NCBI GenBank assembly: GCA_017513125.1
Contig: JAFWDI010000025.1
Coordinates: 1-57,593, forward strand
DNA: 57,593 nt
DNA from: Lachnospiraceae bacterium
Lineage (GTDB): Bacteria > Bacillota > Clostridia > Lachnospirales > Lachnospiraceae
Direction: 5' to 3'
Part shown: positions 1-9,465 of the stretch, one piece after another
Layout: each line of letters opens with the position of its first letter
Position numbering within the stretch: the first letter of the stretch is position 1
The notes under the pieces: generated by a model
Seen by the model: the letters and a program-made list of their open reading frames with translations, nothing else
Database searches by the model: none
What the model was told of the DNA's origin: nothing
Program-made: the position numbers and the translations under genes

Positions 1-2
1 GC

Positions 3-560
3 GGCGTGGGCTTCCATGACGGATACTGGCGTTCGGCTTTCGGAGGACATATCTATTACACGGACGGCTCGCACGGCTGCATCAACCTCCCTCTGGAGAA
101 AGCCGCGGCGCTGTTTGATATCGTGTATGACGGTATTCCGGTAGTCAGTTACGGTGGTGTGGATCCGAGTTCGCTCGCGATCACCGGCATTGCGATCGGT
201 TCGTCCACCGGCGAGTTCGTCTGCGAACGCGGCGGCGACATCGTTCTTCTTCACGAGACGCAGGGCAATGTCCTGGTGCCCTCCGTGAAGTGGGTCATCA
301 CCGGCCAGACTTCGCCCGAGACGACGATCAGCCTGTATGACGGCCAGCTTCATGTCGGCGCGGACGAGCAGGCGACTCAGATCGTGGCGACCTGCACTTC
401 CGAGCAGGATCTGACGACGCAGGCTTCCGTGACGATCCAGATCGTGGATCACGTGGAGACACCGACGGAACCTGCGGATGAGCCCGCGGAAGAGCCCGCA
501 TCCGAACCGGCGGAGGAGCCTCAGCCCGAACCGCCCGCGGAAAACAGCGAGAACACCTGA
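3..560 (+). CDS. L,D-transpeptidase (YkuD family), C-terminal part
   Basis: The gene enters from the left edge, so its N-terminus is missing. The first residues seen include the YkuD active-site signature SHGCINL, about 25 codons into the window, whose Cys is the nucleophile that forms 3-3 or lipoprotein cross-links in peptidoglycan. After the catalytic domain come about 100 residues that look like an Ig-like/BIG-type domain (from IGSSTGEFVCERGG to TIQIVD). A low-complexity tail of repeated Pro-Ala-Glu-Glu units follows, which would act as a wall spacer. This is an envelope enzyme acting outside the membrane. The family call rests on the active-site motif; the Ig-like call is from general appearance only. 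A strong terminator follows, so it ends its transcription unit. Confidence 0.85.
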   Translation, partial: GVGFHDGYWRSAFGGHIYYTDGSHGCINLPLEKAAALFDIVYDGIPVVSYGGVDPSSLAITGIAIGSSTGEFVCERGGDIVLLHETQGNVLVPSVKWVITGQTSPETTISLYDGQLHVGADEQATQIVATCTSEQDLTTQASVTIQIVDHVETPTEPADEPAEEPASEPAEEPQPEPPAENSENT

Positions 561-596
561 GAAATAAAAAGGAACAGAGTTCTTATCCGGATCATG

Positions 597-632
597 GTCC
601 GGGGATCGATCGGTCGGTCCCCGGACTTTTTT
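597..632 (+). terminator. Rho-independent terminator
   Basis: A 9-bp perfect stem GTCCGGGGA / TCCCCGGAC (597-605 and 618-626) is followed directly by six T. It lies 37 bases after the transpeptidase stop codon. Confidence 0.9.
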
Positions 633-774
633 GATCCGATGCGGCGGGACCTGCCGGGATCGCCGGACTGCGTCTGCGAAGCTGTCAAAACCGGCAGGAT
701 AACTGTACTATTTTCGGGAAATATAGAATAGAAGGAAAGAAGAAAATAATTATTTAAAAGTTAAAAGCTTTGCC

Positions 775-803
775 TTGAGTTTGCCCCAAAGGCAGTGTAG
801 GAT
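775..803 (+). promoter_or_regulatory. Candidate sigma-A promoter
   Basis: TTGAGT (775-780) and TAGGAT (798-803) are separated by 17 bases, each 4/6 to consensus. They are upstream of the surface-protein gene that starts at 895 and would give a leader of about 85 bases. Confidence 0.4.
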
Positions 804-894
804 GATTTAAACAATATGGGAAATGATGCATGTGTACATCTGTTTCTGCTTCCTGGAATCGTTTCCTGACTTACCCGACGAAAGGATAAATAGG

Positions 895-2214
895 ATGAAA
901 ACGAGGTTCAGATCGAAGCTGCTTTTGTTCATCACGCTTGCACTCGTGCTGGTCATAAGCATCCTCCCGGTGAATGCGCTGGCCGCTGTTTCGGAGAACC
1001 CCGCCGCAGGGGTGTTTATCAGAGATGCGGGGACGGATTTCTTTAACATGGAGGGCGAGAGCCAGAACGGAAATGTGGTCGCCCGCGTGGCCTGGAGATA
1101 CGGCGATTATGTGTATTTCGCCCTGAACTGCCAGAAAAATGTATCCGTCGATCCCGCAGAGTTTAAGATCAATGGCGTTAACGTCGGAGAGGATAACTTC
1201 TGGCTTCTGGGCGAGGACGTTTCCATTAAACTGTACGAAGGCCCCGACGCTTCGGAACCTTCGGTCACTCTTCCTCCCGACAACGGCGGACAGCCCCGGA
1301 TATGGATCGTGGGAAGGATCCTGCTGTCCAACAGCAGTCTGGAACTGGATTTTGAGAATCTTTCCCATGCAGGCGGATGGGAGGTCCATGGCGTGACGAT
1401 CGAAGCGGCGCTCATGGTCACTCATCAGTACGGTAGCGCCGAGCCCAGGCCGGACTTCGATCAGTCCGCTTCCCAGCTGACCGCCGGGGCCGCCATGACG
1501 ATCAGCCCGGTTCCTGAAGGAGATTATGTTTTCTCCTCCGTCACCGTCAAATTCGGGGATACCGAGATCACGGATCTGGCTTCGAAGGGTATTACAAATA
1601 ACGACGGTGTGCTGACCTTCACGGTCACCGATGAAATGGTGGCCTCCGGAAACATTTATGTCGAGTATGTATACGAACTTCCGCCCGCGACGTACCCGCT
1701 GACCATTCATTATCAGTATGAAGACGGTACGGAAGCCGCGGCGGATCATACGGAGTCGCTGGCCGAGGGCGCGGATTATTCGGTCGACTCGCCTGAGATC
1801 GAGAATTACACGCCGGATCAGGCGACCGTCTCCGGCACGATGCCGGCTGAGGCTGTCGAGGTCACTGTCGTCTACACGGAAAACGAAGAGGAATCCACAG
1901 AGGAGTCCACGGAGCCTTCGGAAGATCCTACGGAGCCTTCCAAGGAGCCGACGGAACCTTCCACAGAACCTTCGGAAGATCCTACGGAGCCCCCCGAGGA
2001 GCCGACGGAACCTTCCACGGAACCCACTGAGGCACCGACGCAGCCTTCCACGGAACCTACGGAGGCATCGACGCAGCCTGCCACAGAACCTGCAGGTCCC
2101 GTCACGGGAGACGTGAGCCGCCCGATCATGTGGCTCTCGCTTTCGGTCATGGCGCTTCTGGGTATCGGCACCGCGGCATTTATGAAGTTCAGACAGAGTG
2201 GAGATGACCGCTGA
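895..2214 (+). CDS. MucBP-domain surface protein with sortase-like tail
   Basis: The 439-residue protein starts at the ATG after AAAGGA (881-886). An in-frame ATG at 823 is possible but lacks a ribosome site and would bury the signal peptide. Residues 1-30 form a signal peptide (basic MKTRFRSK, hydrophobic core, Ala-rich cleavage zone). The middle is a beta-rich domain of no family I recognise. Residues about 265-330 match a MucBP mucin-binding repeat (YPLTIHYQYEDGTEAA and the closing VEVTVVYTEN). A Thr/Glu/Pro stalk follows, then GPVTGD, a hydrophobic stretch and a basic end, which is the layout of a sortase signal with Gly in place of Leu. Probably a wall-anchored adhesin; no sortase gene is in the window. 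Confidence 0.75.
   Translation: MKTRFRSKLLLFITLALVLVISILPVNALAAVSENPAAGVFIRDAGTDFFNMEGESQNGNVVARVAWRYGDYVYFALNCQKNVSVDPAEFKINGVNVGEDNFWLLGEDVSIKLYEGPDASEPSVTLPPDNGGQPRIWIVGRILLSNSSLELDFENLSHAGGWEVHGVTIEAALMVTHQYGSAEPRPDFDQSASQLTAGAAMTISPVPEGDYVFSSVTVKFGDTEITDLASKGITNNDGVLTFTVTDEMVASGNIYVEYVYELPPATYPLTIHYQYEDGTEAAADHTESLAEGADYSVDSPEIENYTPDQATVSGTMPAEAVEVTVVYTENEEESTEESTEPSEDPTEPSKEPTEPSTEPSEDPTEPPEEPTEPSTEPTEAPTQPSTEPTEASTQPATEPAGPVTGDVSRPIMWLSLSVMALLGIGTAAFMKFRQSGDDR
1894..2095 (+). repeat. Thr/Glu/Pro stalk-coding repeat
   Basis: Imperfect tandem units encode TEPSEDPTEPS, TEPSTEP and TEPTEAPTQP variants inside the surface-protein gene. Such regions often change length by slippage and give a flexible wall-spanning stalk. 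Confidence 0.7.
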
Positions 2215-2265
2215 TCGGCTGAAAAGGCAGATCCGCCGCAGATGATGAGTTAAAAGATAAAAGAA

Positions 2266-2305
2266 AGGCCCGGTTCGGTGTTCAGCCGAACCGGGCCTGT
2301 TCTTA
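2266..2305. terminator. Bidirectional terminator
   Basis: A 13-bp perfect stem (2266-2278 with 2286-2298, 7-base loop) has an A-rich left flank and a T-containing right flank. It can end the surface-protein transcript on the plus strand and the alarmone synthetase transcript on the minus strand. Confidence 0.8.
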
Positions 2306-2340
2306 TATAATTATGAACGGAGAAGAGAGGGGACAGCGGC

Positions 2341-3075
2341 TCAGATGCCGTCAGCCCGGTCTTCCTTTTCGACCGGCGCGCCGTCGTACAGCTTCGACAG
2401 GCGTACCTCCATGTCGAACAGATCGTCCGCATACTCCTTCAGCTGCGCGGACATCTCTTCCTTATTCTCACCGTCGTGCTTATAGACCAGCTGGTGTTCC
2501 ATGCTGGCCCAGAAGTCCATCGCGAGCGTGCGCACCTGGATCTCGACGGGGTAGTACTCACCGGCGTTATACAGCGCCACACCGATGACCATCTGATAAG
2601 TGCGGTAGCCGTTCGGCTTCGGATTTTTAATATAATCCGTTTCCTTTATCAAAATGGTCCCGTGCTGCTTTTTCATCGCATCCGCGACAGCGTAGACATC
2701 CTGAATGTAATAGCAGGTTACGCGCAGCCCGGCAATGTCGGTCAGGTGGTTCCGCGCGTTTTCGAACGTGGGCTTGATATGCCGCCGGTCGAGTTTCTCC
2801 GCGATGCTCGAGAGCGTCTTAATGCGGTTGCTGATGCTGTGGATGGGGTTGTGGCGGTACTTGTCCTCGAATTCCCGCTTCAGGTTCTCGAGCCAGACCT
2901 TCACGAGCGCCATCGCGTTCCGGTAGGGCTGGATGAAGGAACCGTAGGTCTTCACCAGCTCGGAGATCTGCAGCATGTTGTCCCCGGGGACGGGGATCGC
3001 GTTTATCGCGCCGTAATCGTTATTATAGTAATCGTCAAAGAGCTCGTCGTAGATATCGACTTCGGGATCTCTCAT
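2341..3075 (-). CDS. relQ: Small alarmone synthetase (RelQ-like GTP pyrophosphokinase)
   Basis: The 244-residue protein is a stand-alone RelA/SpoT synthetase domain that makes (p)ppGpp from GTP/GDP and ATP. The conserved blocks are present: RIKTLSSIAEKL, DIAGLRVTCYYIQDVYAVAD, the KPNGYRTYQ loop and EIQVRTLAMDFWASMEH. There is no HD hydrolase, TGS or ACT domain, so it is a monofunctional small synthetase of the RelQ/YjbM type, slightly longer than the usual 210 or so residues because of an acidic N-terminal arm and a charged tail. It starts at the ATG preceded by GGAG on the minus strand. It is monocistronic and divergent from hrcA, so a starvation gene and a heat-shock operon share one intergenic region. 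Confidence 0.9.
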   Translation of the reverse strand: MRDPEVDIYDELFDDYYNNDYGAINAIPVPGDNMLQISELVKTYGSFIQPYRNAMALVKVWLENLKREFEDKYRHNPIHSISNRIKTLSSIAEKLDRRHIKPTFENARNHLTDIAGLRVTCYYIQDVYAVADAMKKQHGTILIKETDYIKNPKPNGYRTYQMVIGVALYNAGEYYPVEIQVRTLAMDFWASMEHQLVYKHDGENKEEMSAQLKEYADDLFDMEVRLSKLYDGAPVEKEDRADGI

Positions 3076-3128
3076 GATCTTAACTCCAGTGTTTCGGTAC
3101 TATTCGGAGACGTTTCGTCCCTGTTCAG

Positions 3129-3157
3129 AGTGTAATACAAAAACGCGTCATTGTCTA
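3129..3157 (-). promoter_or_regulatory. Candidate promoter of the alarmone synthetase
   Basis: Read on the minus strand, TAGACA (3152-3157) and TACACT (3129-3134) are 17 bases apart. This is 5/6 and 4/6 to consensus, about 55 bases before the start codon. Confidence 0.45.
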
Positions 3158-3258
3158 TCCGTGAACCCTTTCGGAGGCTGCGCCGAAGAGCTGACAGGGG
3201 CGCCGGAACCCCCGTGAAACATGCATAAAAATGCATCCGGAAATTGTTGCAAAATGTC

Positions 3259-3287
3259 TTGACATTGGGTCCGGAGGGGGGTAAATT
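3259..3287 (+). promoter_or_regulatory. Promoter of the hrcA heat-shock operon
   Basis: A perfect TTGACA (3259-3264), a 17-base spacer and TAAATT (3282-3287) form a good sigma-A promoter. The CIRCE operator begins 17 bases after the -10 box, so bound HrcA would block it. Confidence 0.8.
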
Positions 3288-3303
3288 ATGGTCAGAAAGA
3301 TTG

Positions 3304-3330
3304 TTAGCACTCGAAGGAGATTAGTGCTAA
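3304..3330. promoter_or_regulatory. CIRCE operator (HrcA binding site)
   Basis: TTAGCACTC, nine bases, then TAGTGCTAA: this is the CIRCE inverted repeat with one change in the right arm (T for G at its first base). It lies between the promoter and hrcA. I see no second CIRCE before dnaJ, so the operon appears to be controlled from this one site. Confidence 0.95.
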
Positions 3331-3347
3331 CAGCGAATGAGGGTTTT

Positions 3348-4439
3348 ATGGAACTGACTGAGAGAAAAGCGAAGATCATAGAGGCCATCATTAAGAATTA
3401 CCAGAAGACCGGTGAGCCCGTGGGCTCGCGCACGATCTCGAAGGATACCGACCTGAACGTCAGTTCGGCCACGATCCGGAACGAGATGGCGGATCTCGAG
3501 GAGATGGGCCTGATCATGAGCCCGCACACTTCCGCGGGACGCGTCCCGACGGATCTCGCGTACCGGATGTACGTCGAGAAGCTCATGAGCCCGGAAGAGC
3601 TCGAGATGATCCCGCAGCCGGAGAAGAACGAGCTGGTCACGCAGGACTTCCTGCTGAAGCGGGTCGACCGCGTGGAGCTGATGCTCGAGCAGCTGGTGAA
3701 GGTCGTGGCGGCGAACACGAACTACGCGGCGATGGTCTCGGCCCCCCGCGTAAATGCGAATAAGCTGAAGTTTTTACAGCTGTCCCGCGTGGATAACTTT
3801 AAGCTTCTGCTGGTCGCGGTGGTGGAGGGAGACATTGTCCGGAACACGTTTTTCGACTCGGACTACGTGCTCTCGGACGAGGAGATCCTCTCGCTGAACC
3901 TTCTTCTGAATAACTGCCTCGCGGGGAAGACCCTGGATGAGATCAGCCTGGCGGACGTGAACAGCATGAACGATCAGGCGGGCCCGCACCGCTGGGTCGT
4001 CGCGAAAGTCGTCGAGGCGCTGGGCGAGGCGCTCCGCCGGGACGACGAGGTGAAGGTCTACACGAGCGGCGCCACGAACATCTTCCGATATCCGGAACTG
4101 GCCGACGCGGATAACGCGGGAAAGATCATCGGTGCGTTCGAGGATAAGGAAAAGATGGCACAGTTCCTGGCCGAGGGTTATGAAGGCGCGGACCTGCCGG
4201 ACGGCATCCGGATCTATATCGGGGACGAGGCGCCTATGGAAAGCATGAAAGACTGCAGCGTGGTCACCACGACTTACGAACTCGCGAACGGTCTGAAAGG
4301 AAAGATCGGCATCGTGGGCCCGAAGCGGATGGATTACGAGAAGGTCGTGGGAACATTGCAGACGGTCATGGCGCAGCTGAATGTGATCGGAAGAGGTCAG
4401 GAAATCGCTGCGGAAGAGAATATACAGGAGCGTGAGTGA
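3348..4439 (+). CDS. hrcA: Heat-inducible transcription repressor HrcA
   Basis: The 363-residue protein opens with the typical MELTERKAKIIEAIIKNY. The winged-helix domain follows (GEPVGSRTISKD, SSATIRNEMADLEEMGLI, then HTSAGRVPTDLAYRMYV), with the HrcA dimerisation domain in the remaining two thirds. The family represses its own operon by binding CIRCE and depends on GroEL for folding. I chose the ATG at 3348 because it matches the family N-terminus; in-frame extension upstream would run through the CIRCE operator. It is slightly longer than the usual 340-350 residues. First gene of hrcA-grpE-dnaK-dnaJ; its stop overlaps the possible GTG start of grpE. Confidence 0.96.
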   Translation: MELTERKAKIIEAIIKNYQKTGEPVGSRTISKDTDLNVSSATIRNEMADLEEMGLIMSPHTSAGRVPTDLAYRMYVEKLMSPEELEMIPQPEKNELVTQDFLLKRVDRVELMLEQLVKVVAANTNYAAMVSAPRVNANKLKFLQLSRVDNFKLLLVAVVEGDIVRNTFFDSDYVLSDEEILSLNLLLNNCLAGKTLDEISLADVNSMNDQAGPHRWVVAKVVEALGEALRRDDEVKVYTSGATNIFRYPELADADNAGKIIGAFEDKEKMAQFLAEGYEGADLPDGIRIYIGDEAPMESMKDCSVVTTTYELANGLKGKIGIVGPKRMDYEKVVGTLQTVMAQLNVIGRGQEIAAEENIQERE

Positions 4440-4441
4440 TC

Positions 4442-5116
4442 ATGACGGAAAACGAAAAGAAGATCACCGAAGAGGAGATCGAAGAGACCGCGGAGCGCGC
4501 GGCGGAAGAGTCTGAGGCCGCCGAAGCGGCGGAGAACGCGGAGCCTGCCGGAGACGAGGCGGCGGAGCGGGAGCCTGCCGCGGAGGAGCCGGTCGAGGAC
4601 GGACCCGCGGGAACGGAAGAGCCGGACGGCGAAGAGCCCGCCTCGAAAAATCCTTTTTTCAAGCGTAAGAAAGAAAAGAAGGATAAGAAAGACGAGCAGA
4701 TCGAGGTCCTTCAGGACCGGCTGAAACGGAACCTGGCCGAGTTCGAGAATTTCCGGAAGCGCACGGAGAAGGAAAAGTCCCAGATGTACGACATGGGCGT
4801 GCGCAGCGTGGCGGAGAAGCTCCTGCCGGTCATCGATAATTTCGAGCGCGGCATCACGATGCGGCCCGAGGATGAGACGACGGCGTTCGCCGAGGGCATG
4901 GATAAGGTCTATAAGCAGTTTACGGACCTGCTCGAGAACCTGGGCGTCACCCCGATCGAGGCGGTGGGACAGCCGTTCGACCCGAACTTCCATAACGCCG
5001 TGATGCAGGACACCGAGTCCGACGCGGAGTCCGGAACCGTGGTCGAGGAGTTCCAGAAAGGATACATGCTCCGCGACACCGTGATCCGCTACTCGATGGT
5101 AAAGGTAAAAGCGTAA
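4442..5116 (+). CDS. grpE: Nucleotide exchange factor GrpE
   Basis: GrpE releases ADP from DnaK. The C-terminal two thirds match the family: a long coiled coil (from IEVLQDRLKRNLAEFENFRK), then LLPVIDNFERGI, GVTPIEAVGQPFDPNFHNAV and the beta domain ending in VIRYSMVKV. The first 70 or so residues are an Ala/Glu/Pro low-complexity arm followed by a Lys-rich block, longer than in most GrpE. An AGGAG lies 11 bases upstream of the chosen ATG; a GTG at 4436 in the same frame is the alternative and overlaps the hrcA stop codon. Confidence 0.95.
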   Translation: MTENEKKITEEEIEETAERAAEESEAAEAAENAEPAGDEAAEREPAAEEPVEDGPAGTEEPDGEEPASKNPFFKRKKEKKDKKDEQIEVLQDRLKRNLAEFENFRKRTEKEKSQMYDMGVRSVAEKLLPVIDNFERGITMRPEDETTAFAEGMDKVYKQFTDLLENLGVTPIEAVGQPFDPNFHNAVMQDTESDAESGTVVEEFQKGYMLRDTVIRYSMVKVKA

Positions 5117-5145
5117 AGAGGACTGCAGAGCAGTCAGACAAATAA

Positions 5146-7107
<1,962 letters not shown>

Positions 7108-7188
7108 TGACCGCGGAACGGCGGTTTGACGGGATCCTTCGGAAACAGGGGTTTTCGAACCGCTGAATATGGATTAAACTAACAGGCG

Positions 7189-7216
7189 GCGCTGCGACCG
7201 GTTTCGGTCACAGCGC
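7189..7216 (+). other. Intergenic hairpin between dnaK and dnaJ
   Basis: A 12-bp stem with one mismatch (7189-7200 with 7205-7216) closes a GTTT loop, six bases upstream of the dnaJ ribosome site. There is no T run, so it is not a classical terminator. It may mark an mRNA processing site or stability boundary that sets DnaK above DnaJ. Confidence 0.55.
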
Positions 7217-7231
7217 TGCTTGGAGGATATT

Positions 7232-8446
7232 ATGGCAGAGCAGAAGAGAGATTATTACGAGGTACTGGGCGTAGAAAAGAACGCCACGGACGAAGACCTC
7301 AAAAAAGCATACCGCCGGCTGGCGAAAAAGTACCATCCGGATACGAACCCGGGAGATAAGGAGGCTGAAGAAAAGTTTAAAGAGGCTTCCGAGGCTTACG
7401 GCGTTCTTTCCGATCCGGATAAGCGGAAGCGCTATGACCAGTTCGGCCATGCCGCGTTCGAGGGCGGCGCGGGAGGCTCCGGCTTCGAGGGCTTCACCGG
7501 CGCGGACTTCTCGGATATCTTTTCGGATATCCTGGGCGGCATGTTCGGCGGCGGTTTCGGAGGCGGCGGTTTCGGCGGCTTCGGAGATATCTTCGGAGGC
7601 GGCTTCGGCGGCGGCAGGCGCGCGAACTATAACGGTCCGCAGCGCGGCGCCGACATGCGCGCATCGGTGCGCCTGACCTTCGAGGAGGCGGTTTTCGGCT
7701 GCCATAAGACGCTGGAGCTGAACCAGCGGCAGAACTGTACCGCCTGCGGCGGCACCGGCGCGAAGGCCGGGACCAGTCCGGAGACCTGCCCGACCTGCGG
7801 AGGAAACGGACAGGTGGTCCGCCAGCAGCAGTCGCTGTTCGGCATGGTCCAGAGCGTGAGTCCCTGCCCGGACTGCCGCGGAAAAGGAACGATCATCCGC
7901 GATAAGTGCCCGGACTGCGGCGGCCAGGGCTTCGTGAAGAAGGCGAAGCGGATCGACATTGACATTCCCGCCGGCATCGACGACGGACAGAGCGTCCGCG
8001 TCCGCGGCGAGGGAGACCTCGGCAGGAACGGCGGCGAGCGGGGCGACCTGCTGGTCGAGGCCGTGGTGGGCGGTAGCCGCGACTTCGCGCGTCAGGGCAT
8101 GGACATCTTCTCGTCCGTGAAGATTCCCTACACGACCGCGGCGCTCGGCGGCGAGGTGAAGATCCGCACCGTCGACGGCGACGTGATCTACGATGTGAAG
8201 CCCGGAACTCAGAGCGAGACCAGGATCCGCCTGAAGGATAAGGGCGTTCCGAACGTGCGGAACCCGAAACAGCGCGGCGCGCACTACGTGACACTGCAGG
8301 TGGAAGTCCCGACGAAGCTGACGCATGAGCAGAAAGAGGCCCTGAAGGCGTTCCGCGAGGCGATGGGAGAGTCGGAGACCGCGGACGCGGCCGGCAGCAG
8401 CGCGGAGAAGCATTCGAAGCGCGGAAAGAAGAAGTTTAAACTCTGA
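7232..8446 (+). CDS. dnaJ: Molecular chaperone DnaJ (Hsp40)
   Basis: The 404-residue type I Hsp40 stimulates the DnaK ATPase and delivers unfolded clients. The J domain carries HPD in [11 protein letters not shown] and is followed by a long Gly/Phe region ([12 protein letters not shown] and similar). Four zinc-binding repeats follow: [24 protein letters not shown] and CPDCGGQG. The two C-terminal beta domains run from [13 protein letters not shown] to [13 protein letters not shown]. The ATG is preceded by TGGAGG; a TTG four codons upstream is less likely. The stop codon overlaps the prmA start by one base, indicating coupled translation. Confidence 0.97.
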   Translation: MAEQKRDYYEVLGVEKNATDEDLKKAYRRLAKKYHPDTNPGDKEAEEKFKEASEAYGVLSDPDKRKRYDQFGHAAFEGGAGGSGFEGFTGADFSDIFSDILGGMFGGGFGGGGFGGFGDIFGGGFGGGRRANYNGPQRGADMRASVRLTFEEAVFGCHKTLELNQRQNCTACGGTGAKAGTSPETCPTCGGNGQVVRQQQSLFGMVQSVSPCPDCRGKGTIIRDKCPDCGGQGFVKKAKRIDIDIPAGIDDGQSVRVRGEGDLGRNGGERGDLLVEAVVGGSRDFARQGMDIFSSVKIPYTTAALGGEVKIRTVDGDVIYDVKPGTQSETRIRLKDKGVPNVRNPKQRGAHYVTLQVEVPTKLTHEQKEALKAFREAMGESETADAAGSSAEKHSKRGKKKFKL

Positions 8447-9465
8447 TGAACTGGAAAAAGTATACGATCGAGACGACGACAGACGCCGAGGATATCCTGA
8501 GCGAGGAGCTTTCGGAACTCGGCGCCTGCGGCATTGAACTGGAAGATAACGTCCCGCTGACCGAAGAGGAGCTGAAGGGGATGTTCGTGGACCTTCCGCT
8601 GGATCTGTCGGGCGACGACGGTCTGGCGAAAGTTTCTTTTTACGCGGAGGACCGTGGAGACGGGACGATCTCGCTCGGCGGGGACGAGCCCCGCGTGACG
8701 GACGAGCGGACCCTGCTCGCGGAGGTGCGGGAGATGCTCGCGCGCGTCGGCGCGTACTGTAATATCGGGACCGGGAACATCACGGTCTCCGAGACGAAGA
8801 ACGTCGACTGGGAGAATAACTGGAAGGCCTACTGGCACGCGTTCGCGGTGGACCGCGTGGTGATCAAACCCAGCTGGGAAGACCTCTCCGGCGATCTGCT
8901 CGCGCTGGCGGAAGAGGGCGCTGTCGTGCTCGATATGGATCCGGGGACGGCTTTCGGCACCGGGTCGCATGAGACGACCCAGCTGTGCATCCGCGCGCTG
9001 CAGAAATACCTGAAGCCCGGCGACGCGGTGCTCGACGTGGGCACCGGCAGCGGGATCCTCGCAATCACCGCCTGCGCGCTCGGCGCGGACCGCGCGTTCG
9101 GGACGGATCTGGATGAGGCGGCCGTCGGAGCCGCGGCGGAGAACGCGGAGCGAAACGGCGTGGCGGACCGGATCACGGTCGTGCGCGGAAATCTCATCGA
9201 TCCCGCGGAAACGGACTTGAAGAACAGGGCCGGCGCGGAGTATGATATCGTGACGGCGAACATTCTGGCGCCGGTCATCATCGAACTGCAGAAGACGGTC
9301 GCGGACTACATGAAGCCGGGCGCGTATTTCCTCGCCTCCGGCATCCTCGACGTGAAGGAAGAGGAAGTGAAGGCGGCGATCGTGTCGAACCCGATGCTCG
9401 AGATCTGCGAGACCGCACATCAGGGCGAGTGGGTCGGGATCGTGGCCCGAAAGGTCAGTGAATGA
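8446..9465 (+). CDS. prmA: Ribosomal protein L11 methyltransferase
   Basis: PrmA trimethylates ribosomal protein L11 using S-adenosylmethionine. The 339-residue protein has the small N-terminal substrate domain ([18 protein letters not shown]) and a Rossmann methyltransferase with LDVGTGSGILAI as the SAM-binding loop. The family signature DMDPGTAFGTGSHETTQL is intact and ANILAPVI follows the usual D/N-P-like catalytic position. It is slightly longer than E. coli PrmA (about 295). It starts on the last base of dnaJ and ends four bases inside the next gene. The usual partner rsmE is absent here; a cysteine desulfurase takes its place. Confidence 0.95.
   Translation: MNWKKYTIETTTDAEDILSEELSELGACGIELEDNVPLTEEELKGMFVDLPLDLSGDDGLAKVSFYAEDRGDGTISLGGDEPRVTDERTLLAEVREMLARVGAYCNIGTGNITVSETKNVDWENNWKAYWHAFAVDRVVIKPSWEDLSGDLLALAEEGAVVLDMDPGTAFGTGSHETTQLCIRALQKYLKPGDAVLDVGTGSGILAITACALGADRAFGTDLDEAAVGAAAENAERNGVADRITVVRGNLIDPAETDLKNRAGAEYDIVTANILAPVIIELQKTVADYMKPGAYFLASGILDVKEEEVKAAIVSNPMLEICETAHQGEWVGIVARKVSE

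Larger units (their letters stand above)
561..894. other. Intergenic region: terminator, then promoter
   Basis: This gene-free 334-base stretch holds the terminator of the transpeptidase gene (597-632), an AT-rich zone (about 700-770) and a promoter candidate (775-803) for the surface-protein gene. A short inverted repeat, TGCCTT with AAGGCA, lies inside the promoter spacer at about 771-793. I see no conserved small gene. Confidence 0.5.

Noticed and set aside
1894..2095. CRISPR-like tandem repeats
   Set aside because: The period is short, in frame and encodes a Thr/Glu/Pro stalk. No spacers or cas genes are present.
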